From assembly GCA_035250245.1 (NCBI GenBank), contig DATFFH010000095.1:1-64000 (forward strand): DNA of 64,000 nt, read 5' to 3'. Below are positions 26,311 to 35,080 of this stretch, in pieces; positions within the stretch are counted from its first letter, which is position 1; every line of letters starts with the position of its first letter. The notes under the pieces are model-generated. The model did no database searches and was not told the DNA's origin. It saw only the letters and a program-made list of their open reading frames with translations. The position numbers and the translations under genes were made by a program. This DNA comes from Luteimonas_C sp035250245 (GTDB taxonomy: Bacteria > Pseudomonadota > Gammaproteobacteria > Xanthomonadales > Xanthomonadaceae).

Positions 26311-28070
26311 TCTCCACCGCGCCGGGCGCCCTGCGCCGCAGCGTGGCGCTGGCCCTGTTGGTCGTGCTGTTGCTGCGCCTGCTGCACATGCACTTCGCCA
26401 TCGTTGGCCCTTTGACTTGGCAGCTGGGGCCAGACGAGGATTTCTACCGGCGCTTCGGCATGGACGTCGCTTTCGGCGGCGGCGGATTGACCGACGAATT
26501 CGCGTTCATGGACCCGCTTTACGGCTACATCGTCGGCGGCGTGCTGAAAGCGGCTGGCGGCCTGTTCCCGTTGTATCCGCTGCAAATTCTGGTCGATTGC
26601 GCGACTGCTTTCGGCCTGTACCGCATCGCCTGCGAATTGCGCTCGCCGCGCGCGGGCATCGTCGCGATCCTGCTGTACGCGGTCACCGGCACCGCCATCG
26701 CGTACACGATGTCCATCCTCAAGGCCACGTGGGTGGCCTGCTTCATCGTGTACTGGATGTACGCGGCGCTGGTCTTGCTGCGGCGGCCCGGCTTGCGCAC
26801 CTACGCGGCATTCGGGCTTTGGTGCGGCATCGGCGTGGCCCTGCGCGCGAACCTGTTGCTATTGGTGCCCTTGGGCATCGCGGCGCTGGCTTGGCTGCGC
26901 TGGCGCGAAGGCGATGGCATCGCCGCGATCGTCCGCGATGCCGCCGCGTTACTGGTCGGGCTGGCGTTGCCGCTGGCCCTGCTCGCAGCGCGCAACCACG
27001 CCATTTCCGGCCATTTTTCGCCGATGCCCAACAACGGCGGCATCGTCCTGCATCAGCTGTACAACCCGAACAATCCGCAATCGCGCGCAGGCGTCCCGCA
27101 TTTCGTGCGCCGCTACAGCGCGCCCGGCGAAATCTGGGCCGAATACCGGAAAGAAGCCGAACGCCGCGCCGGACATCCGCTGAAGGCGCATGAGGTCAAT
27201 GCCTATTGGAAGGGCGAAGCGACCCAATATCTGGTTTCGCACCCTTGGCAGAGCCTGGTCAACGGCGTGCGCAAATTGCGCGAATTCAGCGCGTACCCGG
27301 AAGTGCCGAACACCCGCAACTACGGGGATGAGCGTCTGGTCTCGCCGCTGCTGCGCGCGTTGCCGCTGCCCTTCGGCTGGCTGTTCGCGCTAGGCGTGCC
27401 GGGTTTGATATGGCTGCTGCGTCGCGACCGCCGGGCCGTACTGGTGTTCGCTCCGCTGCTGATGGGGATGTTCACCATCGCCGTGTTCTTCGCCGAGGAC
27501 CGGTTCCGCTTCAACATCGTCGGTCCGTTCGTGCTGGGCGCGGCATTCTGGCTGGAAGCGTTATGGCGGATGGCATCAGAACGGCGCTGGCGGATGCTGG
27601 CGCTGGGCTTGGCGATCTCGGGCCTGCTCGGCGCCTGGAGCATCGTGCAGGCGCGGCTGCTGATACCGCCGTTTCCCAGCGACTGGTCGCGGTTGGCCTG
27701 GGGCTATCTGAAATCCGGTCAGACCGTTAAGGCGCGAGGCGTGCTGGACAAGATCGCCGGCAACGATCCGCAGGCCGTCGGATTGGAAGAATTCCGGGGT
27801 TATCTGGCACTCACCGGCAAACGCTACGAAGAAGCGGTGCAGCATTACGAGAACGCGGTACGGCAGCGGACCGACCGACACGAGGTTTGGCACAACTACA
27901 GTCTGGCCTTGGAAGAAACCGGCCGCGTGGAAGAAGCGTTGGCTGCCGAGGCGCATGCCGAGCAGTTGTCGTCGGCGAAAGCGTATCGGCTGCGCATCGC
28001 GGACTTGCTGGACAGGCTGGATCGGCATGCCGAAGCGCAGGCGATCCGGCGCGCCGAACGGGCCGACTGA
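26307..28070 (+). CDS. GT-C-type membrane glycosyltransferase-like protein with TPR tail
   Basis: A 587-aa polytopic membrane protein. An acidic motif in the first periplasmic loop ('QLGPDEDFYRRFGMD') followed by about 10-11 transmembrane segments to residue 450 is typical of GT-C glycosyltransferases (PMT/ArnT-like). Residues about 465-585 form tetratricopeptide-like helices ('YLALTGKRYEEAVQHYENAVRQ', 'YSLALEETGRVEEALAAEAHA'). The predicted start is a TTG overlapping the pilR stop (TTGA), which suggests coupling; the next in-frame ATG (about 26388) would delete the first transmembrane helix. Its position next to pilA suggests a role in pilin glycosylation or pilus biogenesis, but this is inference. 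Confidence 0.6.
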   Translation: MISTAPGALRRSVALALLVVLLLRLLHMHFAIVGPLTWQLGPDEDFYRRFGMDVAFGGGGLTDEFAFMDPLYGYIVGGVLKAAGGLFPLYPLQILVDCATAFGLYRIACELRSPRAGIVAILLYAVTGTAIAYTMSILKATWVACFIVYWMYAALVLLRRPGLRTYAAFGLWCGIGVALRANLLLLVPLGIAALAWLRWREGDGIAAIVRDAAALLVGLALPLALLAARNHAISGHFSPMPNNGGIVLHQLYNPNNPQSRAGVPHFVRRYSAPGEIWAEYRKEAERRAGHPLKAHEVNAYWKGEATQYLVSHPWQSLVNGVRKLREFSAYPEVPNTRNYGDERLVSPLLRALPLPFGWLFALGVPGLIWLLRRDRRAVLVFAPLLMGMFTIAVFFAEDRFRFNIVGPFVLGAAFWLEALWRMASERRWRMLALGLAISGLLGAWSIVQARLLIPPFPSDWSRLAWGYLKSGQTVKARGVLDKIAGNDPQAVGLEEFRGYLALTGKRYEEAVQHYENAVRQRTDRHEVWHNYSLALEETGRVEEALAAEAHAEQLSSAKAYRLRIADLLDRLDRHAEAQAIRRAERAD

Positions 28071-28158
28071 CGGCCGGCTCATCGCCGCTGATCGGTGTTC
28101 CAATGCCGTTTCAGCGGCTTTCGAGGCCAAACCTGACCCGAGAGACCGCGCAAATACT

Positions 28159-28237
28159 GACAATGCGCGTCAGTTTTTGACCCGACACATGGGCGATGCC
28201 GACATTTCCCATGTGGGTGCAATCACAAATCCCGACA
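28159..28237 (+). promoter_or_regulatory. Candidate PilR binding region upstream of pilA
   Basis: GACA boxes occur at 28159, 28184, 28201 and 28234, and an inverted GTCA at 28169, i.e. 25-115 bases upstream of the sigma-54 promoter. PilR of Pseudomonas binds repeated (C/G)TGTC elements upstream of pilA, and the GACA boxes are their complement. The assignment is by pattern only. Confidence 0.4.
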
Positions 28238-28259
28238 TTGGCCTAGGAAACATGCCGTT

Positions 28260-28275
28260 TGGCATAGCTTCTGCG
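28260..28275 (+). promoter_or_regulatory. Sigma-54 promoter of pilA
   Basis: TGGCATAGCTTCTGCG matches the -24/-12 consensus TGGCAC-N5-TTGCA with the GG and GC dinucleotides at exactly the required spacing. Transcription should begin near 28286, giving a leader of about 90 nt. pilR is encoded just upstream. Confidence 0.82.
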
Positions 28276-28376
28276 TATTATCCCGGTGCACGTGCGGTGT
28301 CGCACGGCTGCCCACGGACCGGAACAGTCGGCCTCCAGCGGCACGTGAATAGCTATCACTCCTAGGGGAAACATCC

Positions 28377-28802
28377 ATGAAGAACGAACAGGGCTTTACC
28401 TTGATCGAACTGATGATCGTGGTCGCGATCATCGCCATCCTGGCCGCCATCGCGCTGCCGGCTTATCAGGACTACGTCGCCCGCTCGCAGGTGTCGGAAG
28501 GCATGAGCCTGGCTTCCGGCGTCAAGACCGCCGTGGCCGAGTACTACGCCAACTATGCGGCTTGGCCGACCACCAACACCGCTGCCGGTGTCGCCGCCAA
28601 CACCTCGATCATCGGTAAGTACGTCTCCGGCACGCAGGTCGGTGCCGCGGGCGCCATCACCGTGTCCTTCAACACCTCGGCCGCCAGCTCGAAGATCAAG
28701 AGCAACAACCTGACGCTGACCCCGAACGATCGCGGCGGCAGCATCGAGTGGGCTTGTGGCGGCAGCATCGCTTCCAAGTACCGTCCTAGCTCCTGCCGTT
28801 GA
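28377..28802 (+). CDS. pilA: Major type IV pilin PilA (first copy)
   Basis: A 141-aa type IVa prepilin. The short leader ends in Gly before the processing site (KNEQG|FTLIELMIVVAIIAILAAIA) with Glu5 of the mature protein present, so it is a substrate for PilD. The hydrophobic N-terminal helix is followed by a globular domain and a C-terminal disulfide loop ('WACGGSIASKYRPSSC'). AGGGGAA precedes the ATG. It has its own sigma-54 promoter and a strong terminator, so it is likely a monocistronic, highly expressed gene. A second pilin lies 2 kb downstream. Confidence 0.95.
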   Translation: MKNEQGFTLIELMIVVAIIAILAAIALPAYQDYVARSQVSEGMSLASGVKTAVAEYYANYAAWPTTNTAAGVAANTSIIGKYVSGTQVGAAGAITVSFNTSAASSKIKSNNLTLTPNDRGGSIEWACGGSIASKYRPSSCR

Positions 28803-28817
28803 TATTCGACGGTAGTC

Positions 28818-28848
28818 AAAAAGGGGCCGCTTACAGCGGCCCCTTTTC
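28818..28848 (+). terminator. Intrinsic terminator of pilA
   Basis: AAAAGGGGCCGC and GCGGCCCCTTTT arms with a short loop, then TCTTTTC, 16 nt after the pilA stop codon. Confidence 0.9.
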
Positions 28849-28869
28849 TTTTCCGGTAGGTTAGAAGCC

Positions 28870-30789
28870 ATGCCGCGGGTATCGCCCTGGATCTCGATCG
28901 GCGCGCTGGTATGCGCTGGCCTGCTCGTCTATTGGGCGGGATTGCATGGCGGTTTCATTTTCGATGATGTCGCCAATCTGATCGAAGACCCTGACTGGAA
29001 GCTGACATCGCTGAGTTACGACCAGCTTCGACGCGCCGCGCTCAACGGCTTCGCGGGAGTTGGTGGGCGTCCATTAGCGCTCTTGAGCTTCGGGCTTAAT
29101 CATTATTTCGCCGGCGTGGACCCCTTCGCGTTGAAGGCGACGAATCTGGTCATGCATTTGGTCAACGCCTGCCTGGTGCTGAACCTATGCTCGCGGCTTT
29201 TCGTATTGGCACCGGCGCGGCCTGAAAGCGAACGTATGGGCGCTTTCGCCGCCTGGATCGTCGCGACAGCGTGGCTGGTCCATCCGCTGCAAGCATCCAC
29301 CGTCCTGTACACCGTTCAGCGAATGGAGGTCGGCGCCGCGACCGGCATCTTGCTTGCCCTGCTGGCCTATTTGAATGCGCGGCTCGCGATGATCGCCGGC
29401 AGAAATCCTTGGCGATGGTTCGTCGCATCCGGCCTAGCGATGCTCCTCGGCCTAGGTTTCAAAGAGTCTGCCGTGCTGGCCCCCGGGTATGCTCTGCTGA
29501 TCGAACTTTTCGTTCTTCGCTTTCGCGAATCTCAAGCACGCATCTGCAAGCCTTTGGTCGCTACCTATGCCGCGGGAGTCTTTGCGGCCGCGGCCGCATT
29601 CCTGTTCTGGCTGCTTCCGCACTATGCCGCACCGGACGCTTATGCTGCGCGCGATTTCGACCTGGGCGAGCGCCTGCTGACTCAAATTCCGGTCCTGGCG
29701 CTCTATTTAGCGCAAATCGTTTTTCCTTCGCCGGACAAGTTGGTTTTCTATTACGACAACTTTCCGATATCCACCGGCCTGTTTGCTCCGCCGGAAACGG
29801 CTTGGTCGTTAATGCTGCTGGCGCTTTTGGTATCTTCCGCCGTCCTACTGCGCAAGCGTTGGCCGCTATACGCGTTCGGCATCGCTTGGTTCTTCGTCGG
29901 TCATGGGTTGACCAGCAATATCGTCCCGCTCGAACTGGCTTTCGAGCACCGCAATTACCTCGCGCTGCTGGGCATAGCGATCGCCGCCGCGCAAGTCGCG
30001 TCGTGGGGTGGCGGGAAGCTGCACATGGACGCGCGTAGGACGCTTGCTTCGTTGCCGGTAGTCGCGCTGGCGGCCCTTTGCTTCATCCAGGCGAGCACAT
30101 GGGGAGAGCCGCTACGGCTGGCTACCGCTTTGGCATCGCGCAATCCTGACTCGCCACGCGCGAGTTTCGATCTGGGGCGGCTCCTGCTGGAGCGGTCCGG
30201 TGGAGATCCTTCATCGCCGCAATGGCAATTCGCGCGCAAAGAATTCGAGCACGCCGCCGCGCTTCCTCGCAGTTCGCCACTGCCCGAACAGGCGCTGATC
30301 ATCATGGATTCGCGGTCTGGTCGCAAAACGCCGGCTTCCGTCTGGCGCAGCTTTCGGGCTAAATTTTCTGCCCGCGTCATTACGCCGGAAGGCGAAAACG
30401 CATTGTTCGCCGTTCTTGCGTGCAGACAAAAAGGCATTTGCCGTCTGAGCGAACGCGAGCTATACGAAACGTTCGCGGTCGCACTAAAGCGCAATCCACG
30501 TTCGGCGGTGCTGCATTCGATGTACGCGAGCTTCGCCTTCAACATCATCCGTGATCATGGCTTGGGCATCGCCGTCATGCGAACCGCTGTCCATCTGGCC
30601 CCCGCCGATGCGCAGTTCAAAGCCAACCTCGCGCAATTCCTCGCCGCTTCCGGCGGCTCGTCTGCCGAATTGGATCGCTTGCTTGCCCAGGTCCGGGCCG
30701 CCAACCGGAATGGCCGCTACGACGAGGACCTGAAAATTATCGAAAACCTCCGGCTGCGGCCGTCCCCCAGGTTGGCACCCGCAGAGTAG
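28870..30789 (+). CDS. GT-C-type (TMTC-like) membrane protein, candidate pilin glycosyltransferase
   Basis: A 639-aa polytopic membrane protein. The first loop carries 'FIFDDVANLIEDP', the acidic pair typical of GT-C transferases such as the TMTC/DUF1736 group, followed by about 10 transmembrane segments to residue 410. The C-terminal 220 residues are soluble and helical ('SPRASFDLGRLLLERSGGD', 'YASFAFNIIRDHGLGIAVMRTAVHLAPADAQFKANLAQFLA') and resemble tetratricopeptide repeats. It sits between two pilin genes. Dedicated pilin glycosyltransferases (TfpO, TfpW types) are commonly encoded next to pilA, so pilin modification is a reasonable guess. The stop codon overlaps the promoter of the second pilin. 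Confidence 0.65.
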   Translation: MPRVSPWISIGALVCAGLLVYWAGLHGGFIFDDVANLIEDPDWKLTSLSYDQLRRAALNGFAGVGGRPLALLSFGLNHYFAGVDPFALKATNLVMHLVNACLVLNLCSRLFVLAPARPESERMGAFAAWIVATAWLVHPLQASTVLYTVQRMEVGAATGILLALLAYLNARLAMIAGRNPWRWFVASGLAMLLGLGFKESAVLAPGYALLIELFVLRFRESQARICKPLVATYAAGVFAAAAAFLFWLLPHYAAPDAYAARDFDLGERLLTQIPVLALYLAQIVFPSPDKLVFYYDNFPISTGLFAPPETAWSLMLLALLVSSAVLLRKRWPLYAFGIAWFFVGHGLTSNIVPLELAFEHRNYLALLGIAIAAAQVASWGGGKLHMDARRTLASLPVVALAALCFIQASTWGEPLRLATALASRNPDSPRASFDLGRLLLERSGGDPSSPQWQFARKEFEHAAALPRSSPLPEQALIIMDSRSGRKTPASVWRSFRAKFSARVITPEGENALFAVLACRQKGICRLSERELYETFAVALKRNPRSAVLHSMYASFAFNIIRDHGLGIAVMRTAVHLAPADAQFKANLAQFLAASGGSSAELDRLLAQVRAANRNGRYDEDLKIIENLRLRPSPRLAPAE

Positions 30790-30803
30790 GCACGGTTCTT
30801 GCT
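30788..30803 (+). promoter_or_regulatory. Sigma-54 promoter of the second pilin gene
   Basis: AGGCACGGTTCTTGCT fits TGGCAC-N5-TTGCA at every position but the first, with exact GG-GC spacing. It begins inside the stop codon of the preceding membrane protein gene and would start transcription near 30814, about 38 nt before the pilin start. Confidence 0.8.
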
Positions 30804-30851
30804 CAGATCCTCCTCGACAGGCGGCACTCGCCGTCCGACCGTGGGGTGCAT

Positions 30852-31277
30852 ATGGCAACCGAACGAGGCTTCACCCTGATAGAGCTGATGATCGTCGTTG
30901 CCATCATCGCCATATTGGCGGCAATCGCCATACCCGCTTACCAGGATTATGTGGCGCGCGCTCAAGTCGCAGAAGGCCTCGGCTTGGCGACGAGCGCCAA
31001 GGTCGCGATCGCCACTTACTACGGCGACTACGGCTCTTTTCCGTCAAACAATGACGCAGCGGGGATGTCCGCGCCGAGTTCGATCCGAGGCAATTATGTG
31101 GCGAGCGTCACAGTCGATGGCACCGGGTTGATTTCCGTGACGTTCGACCCCGCTAAAGCCAGTTCGAAGATCAACACTGGGACCCTAACCTTCCAGGTCA
31201 AGGACAATAACGGCAGCCTGGGCTGGGAATGCGGCGGATTGCCCAGCAAATACCTGCCGAGCTCTTGCGCTCGCTAG
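30852..31277 (+). CDS. Type IV pilin (second copy)
   Basis: A 141-aa type IVa prepilin paralogous to the first copy. The leader is very short (MATERG|FTLIELMIVVAIIAILAAIA), mature Glu5 is present, and the C-terminal disulfide loop is 'WECGGLPSKYLPSSC'. The N-terminal helix is almost identical to the first pilin while the globular domain differs widely. An in-frame GTG lies 6 nt upstream of the ATG used. With its own sigma-54 promoter it appears to be separately controlled by PilR. It may be an alternative major pilin or a minor subunit. Confidence 0.9.
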   Translation: MATERGFTLIELMIVVAIIAILAAIAIPAYQDYVARAQVAEGLGLATSAKVAIATYYGDYGSFPSNNDAAGMSAPSSIRGNYVASVTVDGTGLISVTFDPAKASSKINTGTLTFQVKDNNGSLGWECGGLPSKYLPSSCAR

Positions 31278-31296
31278 ACTGCGTACCGCCACTTCG

Positions 31297-32205
31297 CTAT
31301 GGCATTTTCGCGGCATACAGCTCCACTATGTTGCCGCCCGAGCGAATCTTGTCAGCAGCACCAAGCCACGGCCGCAAGATCCAATTGCGCAACGAGAAGG
31401 GCCATAGCGGCGTTTTCGCCGGATTGAATGTCGCAATGCGGACAGGCGAGAAGCCGGCTTTTTCCGCAAGAGTCCTCATGGATCGGGGTGTGAAAAAGAA
31501 AGTGTGATGGAGGGAGTAGGCATCAAACCTTGATTGCCTCCCCCCTATACCTATCGCCCTTCTCGCCTTGTCGAGGTCGTTGTCGAACTGCTGCGGCACC
31601 TCAGCCACCAACAATCCCCCAGGCTTGAGCACCTTGGCGCACCAGCGCAGCTGCGCCAAGGGATCGGGCATGTGCTCAAGCACGTGGTTCATGTGGACCA
31701 CGTCGTAAACGGCCTCACTCATCGCCGTGGCCGCATCGGCAGGCAACAAATCGATGCCATGACGACTCAAGGCCACCGCACGCGCATCGTCCGAGAGCTC
31801 GACGCCGTCGCAAGCATGACCGCGTTCGCGCGCGAGGGCGACGAATTCGCCGGTCGCCGCGCCGTAGTCCAACATGGCAAGCTTGCCCGGTGAAAAATGG
31901 CGTTCGATGCTTTCGATCCTTGTCGCGAAATACGGCCGCCGCGCTTTGGCGAGGGTCGCGTAGTCTTCGGGGGCGGCGCCTCGTCCGCCGAAATAGTTCT
32001 CATCGCTATAGAGCTTGAGGTAGCCGGCCGAATCCGGTCGCGGACTGAGCCAACGCAGTCCGCAGTCCGGGCAAGCGAGCGCCGCATAGGGAGGCTGCAA
32101 GGCCAGCAGCCGGCTCCAGCGGAGATCCTGTCTCCCGGTCCGCCCGCAAAGAACGCAGTGGTCCAAATTTTCAGAACCGAATTCCGGCAATGCCCGCTCC
32201 GCCAT
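31297..32205 (-). CDS. Class I SAM-dependent methyltransferase with zinc ribbon
   Basis: A 302-aa protein. An N-terminal zinc-ribbon-like segment has two Cys pairs ('CVLCGRTGRQ' and 'CPDCGLRW', about residues 17-52). The methyltransferase core follows with 'MLDYGAATGEFVALARERGHACDGVE' (motif I) and 'YDVVHMNHVLEHMPDPLAQL', 'LKPGGLLVAEVPQQFDN'. Such C-methyltransferase-like proteins act in sugar or polysaccharide modification; the substrate is unknown. It lies at the end of the glycan cluster, convergent with the second pilin gene (19 nt apart). Confidence 0.8.
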   Translation of the reverse strand: MAERALPEFGSENLDHCVLCGRTGRQDLRWSRLLALQPPYAALACPDCGLRWLSPRPDSAGYLKLYSDENYFGGRGAAPEDYATLAKARRPYFATRIESIERHFSPGKLAMLDYGAATGEFVALARERGHACDGVELSDDARAVALSRHGIDLLPADAATAMSEAVYDVVHMNHVLEHMPDPLAQLRWCAKVLKPGGLLVAEVPQQFDNDLDKARRAIGIGGRQSRFDAYSLHHTFFFTPRSMRTLAEKAGFSPVRIATFNPAKTPLWPFSLRNWILRPWLGAADKIRSGGNIVELYAAKMP

Positions 32206-32313
32206 GGCCTCTTATTCTTCTCCGATGTTAGCGGAAACAGCGCTAACGGGCTCCGGTTGACCCACTCCAATTCGACATCCACACTCCGGCGTCCCAATTC
32301 GCCTGGCATAAAA

Positions 32314-33072
32314 ATGAGCCTGCCTTCCCCAAGACGCGCCATGCGAGCGGCCCTGTGGCTAGCCGTCGGCTCCGCTTTCCAGAAACGCCGCGTCAGGCAT
32401 GAACTAGCCAGAATGGCCGCAGGCCTGTTCGGCGACTTTCCATTGAGCGAGGACCACAAAGCTTGGAGGGAGGACGCCGCTTTTCTGGCCGACTACAAGA
32501 CTCTGTCGCCACTGAACCCATATTCCCAGGATCGAAAATGGACGTTGCGGGAATACACTCGTCAGACCGACGCGCTATCAGGCGACATGGCCGAATGCGG
32601 TTGTTATGAGGGAGCCTCCGCCTTTTTCATGTTGCAGGCCTCGTCTCACGGAACGCTATACCTTTTCGATTCGTTCCAAGGGCTTTCGGAACCGGACGAT
32701 CAGGATCTTCAAGGCAAAACCGGCGTCAGGAATTGGGAGGCCGGCGATCTAAATTCTTCCGAGCAAACACTCCGACGCAACCTGAACGCATACGACCGTT
32801 TCGTGGTGCTGCCCGGCTGGATTCCTGCACGCTTCGCATACGTCTCGGAACGCCGATTCCGCTTGGTGCACATCGATGTCGATTTGTACCAGCCCACGAA
32901 AGACAGTCTCGAATTCTTCTATCCGAGGATGGTTGAAGGCGGCGCCATCGTAATAGACGATTACGGTTTCCTAACCTGCCCTGGTGCTCGCACGGCCGCA
33001 GACGAATTTGCCGCTTCCGTGGGCAAGCGGATGCTGCATTTGCCGACCGGGCAGGGCGTACTTATGCGCTGA
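32314..33072 (+). CDS. TylF/MycF-type O-methyltransferase
   Basis: A 252-aa protein of the TylF (macrocin O-methyltransferase) family: 'SGDMAECGCYEGASAFFMLQ' is the SAM-binding loop, followed by 'LYLFDSFQGLSEPDD', 'FRLVHIDVDLYQPTKDSLEFFYPRMVEGGAIVIDDYGF' with the metal-binding acidic residues. Members methylate sugar hydroxyls. This is the only plus-strand gene of the glycan cluster; it converges on the flippase-like gene with 3 nt between stops. The ATG at 32314 begins the protein cleanly; upstream in-frame sequence is antisense to the neighbouring methyltransferase. Confidence 0.82.
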   Translation: MSLPSPRRAMRAALWLAVGSAFQKRRVRHELARMAAGLFGDFPLSEDHKAWREDAAFLADYKTLSPLNPYSQDRKWTLREYTRQTDALSGDMAECGCYEGASAFFMLQASSHGTLYLFDSFQGLSEPDDQDLQGKTGVRNWEAGDLNSSEQTLRRNLNAYDRFVVLPGWIPARFAYVSERRFRLVHIDVDLYQPTKDSLEFFYPRMVEGGAIVIDDYGFLTCPGARTAADEFAASVGKRMLHLPTGQGVLMR

Positions 33073-33075
33073 GGG

Positions 33076-33972
33076 CTAAATCGCGCCGCAGCGACCCCGC
33101 CAGGGATGCAGCGAGATCGCGAGTGCCGCGCTGGCCGCCACATGCGCCGTCCGGAGCAAAAGCGCTAGAGCGGCTGCTTCTGAGATACTCAGGCCCATAC
33201 TGTGGCCTCCGATCAGGTATATGGTTTCGCTCACGCCCAAGTTGCCGGGCAGGAGCGAAACCAGCGATGACACGTACACTCCGCACGCCATCAGGACTGC
33301 AATGGCAAGATCGACATCCGCCCCGAAAGCGGCATAGCCGTAAAGCAAGATCGCCGTACCTCCGCAATAGAGCGCGAATACTCCGGCGGATGCGACCAGA
33401 GAAGGCATTTCCAGTGCGTGCGGCAGATGCCGGCGGAGTGTTTGCGGGACCCACTTTCGATCCGATAACAGCGCCGCAGCTGCACGCCGAATCGAGCCAA
33501 TACACACCGGATAAAGTGCGAAAGCCAGCAAGCACAAATAGCCCGGCTGCTTGGTTCCAGGCACCTGCAAGCACAACAGCGCGCCGCCGGTAAGTCCCGT
33601 CGCTATCCAAATGCTGGCGGTGATCTGGCGCAAAGTCGCCACCGTTGAACGGGCGAGGCTTACTCCGAGCTGGTTGAGCATCGCCACCCGGGCAAACACG
33701 CCCGGTTGAAGGGGGCCCAAATAGTTGACTAATGACGCTACGCCCCAAATGCGGACGACCGCCAACAAAGACGGGCGCTCGTCCGCGGGCAAAAAGAGCC
33801 GAAAAGTAATCGCCTGTAAAGCGATGGAAGAAGAAACCAACAACGTCACACCTAGGAAGGCCAGCGCATGCGTCTTCCATAGTGCGCTGAGCTCTGGCCA
33901 CCAACGCACGACAAGCCACGCCAGCGCCGCCAATGCGATCAGATACAGCGCTAGGCGGAGCCTATCTTTCAC
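33076..33972 (-). CDS. Lysylphosphatidylglycerol synthase TM-domain (flippase-like) membrane protein
   Basis: A 298-aa integral membrane protein with about eight transmembrane segments, matching the UPF0104/LPG_synthase_TM family: 'VASLVNYLGPLQPGVFARVAMLNQLGV', then near the C-terminus 'VSSLVSLLPGNLGVSETIYLIGGHSMGLSISEAAALALLLRT'. The soluble MprF aminoacyl-transferase domain is absent. Stand-alone members occur in polysaccharide clusters and are presumed lipid or glycolipid transporters. It overlaps the upstream glycosyltransferase gene by 11 nt. Confidence 0.75.
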   Translation of the reverse strand: MKDRLRLALYLIALAALAWLVVRWWPELSALWKTHALAFLGVTLLVSSSIALQAITFRLFLPADERPSLLAVVRIWGVASLVNYLGPLQPGVFARVAMLNQLGVSLARSTVATLRQITASIWIATGLTGGALLCLQVPGTKQPGYLCLLAFALYPVCIGSIRRAAAALLSDRKWVPQTLRRHLPHALEMPSLVASAGVFALYCGGTAILLYGYAAFGADVDLAIAVLMACGVYVSSLVSLLPGNLGVSETIYLIGGHSMGLSISEAAALALLLRTAHVAASAALAISLHPWRGRCGAI

Positions 33973-35080
33973 GCCTGACTCCGACCTCGTCTATCAATTG
34001 CGCATACTGCGATGCGATGCGCCGCGGGGAATGGCGCTCGAGCCAAGTTTGGTTGTCTTCCGGCACAGGTTTGCCGATCGCAGCCGCCATCGCCTGCGCG
34101 AGTCCGGCGACGTCACCTACGGCGACGAGAGCGCCGCGACGCCCATCCTCCAATGCTTCACGGGCGCCCCATGGCGCATCGGTCGCGACTACCGGCACGC
34201 GGAGCGCCAAAGATTCGAGCACCACATTCGGATAACCTTCCCAACGCGAGGCGAGCACATGCAGCTGCGCCGCGGCCATGACCGGATAAGGGTTAGCCAA
34301 TGCGCCCAGCCATTGCACCCGGTCGGCCAGCCCCAGGGCGGCGGCGAGCGCGAGCGAAGCTTCCATGTCCGGGCCGTTGCCGACGATCGCCAGCGTGTGC
34401 GCCCGCGCGAGGCCGCTCGCGGCGAAGGCGCGCAGGAGCGTCGGGTAATCCTTCTGCGCGGAGACGCGGCCTACGCTCACGATGTAGCTGCGGCCATGCA
34501 ATTGCGGAGGGATCGCATCCAGACGCGCCTTGGCGGCCAAGCTTTCCGCGTCCACCGGATTATGAATGACGTGGATTCCGTCCTTCGCCAAACCGAGATC
34601 CTGCAGTTCTTTTCCAACGCCGGCCGAAACCGCGACGACCGCCTCGGCACGGCGGTACAAGGAAGCGATCCACGGCTTCACTGCCTTGCCGACGTTTTTC
34701 ATGCCCACAGCTTGGCGCAGAATCAAAGGGGTATCGGTTCCGGCGAGGAGCCGGCCAAGCACCGTCGCGAAGTTGGTGCCCGTCATGGTGCTGAGCGCAA
34801 CGTCCGGCCAGCGCGTTCGCAGATATCCGGCCAGCGCCAGCGGGCCGCGCAAAGCGAAGGTGCGGCGCGAAGCGCCTTCGCCGAGCAATTGCCGGTAAGC
34901 GACGCCGGGCGGAATTTGATCGGCCAATGCGCCGCCGCCTTCCAATACCGCCATCTCGATCTCGTAACCGAAGCGTGACAGCTCGCCGGCCAGCATCAGC
35001 ATGACTCGCTGCGCGCCGCCGTGGCGCAGGTCCGGCAGCACCAGGCTCACTCGGCGCGGATGGCGCTCAGGTTCGTTCAT
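33962..35080 (-). CDS. Glycosyltransferase family 4 protein
   Basis: A 372-aa GT-B enzyme. N-terminal 'RRVSLVLPDLRHGGAQRVMLMLAGEL' and C-terminal nucleotide-sugar domain with 'YIVSVGRVSAQKDYPTLLRAFA', 'LAIVGNGPDMEASLALAAALGLADRVQWLGALANPYPVMAAA' and 'SRWEGYPNVVLESLALRVPVVATDAPWGAREAL' are standard GT4 elements. Donor and acceptor are unknown. The start codon overlaps the asnB stop (ATGA) and the 3' end overlaps the flippase-like gene, so these three are a tight operon. Confidence 0.88.
   Translation of the reverse strand: MNEPERHPRRVSLVLPDLRHGGAQRVMLMLAGELSRFGYEIEMAVLEGGGALADQIPPGVAYRQLLGEGASRRTFALRGPLALAGYLRTRWPDVALSTMTGTNFATVLGRLLAGTDTPLILRQAVGMKNVGKAVKPWIASLYRRAEAVVAVSAGVGKELQDLGLAKDGIHVIHNPVDAESLAAKARLDAIPPQLHGRSYIVSVGRVSAQKDYPTLLRAFAASGLARAHTLAIVGNGPDMEASLALAAALGLADRVQWLGALANPYPVMAAAQLHVLASRWEGYPNVVLESLALRVPVVATDAPWGAREALEDGRRGALVAVGDVAGLAQAMAAAIGKPVPEDNQTWLERHSPRRIASQYAQLIDEVGVRRER

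Larger units (their letters stand above)
28071..28376 (+). other. Gene-free pilA regulatory region
   Basis: These 306 bases contain no gene. They hold the sigma-54 promoter of pilA at 28260, an upstream array of GACA boxes that may bind PilR, and a leader of about 90 nt. Confidence 0.7.

Noticed and set aside
28377..31277. Second pilin as a pseudogene copy of pilA
   Set aside because: It has an intact leader, Glu5, a disulfide loop, a ribosome site and its own sigma-54 promoter.
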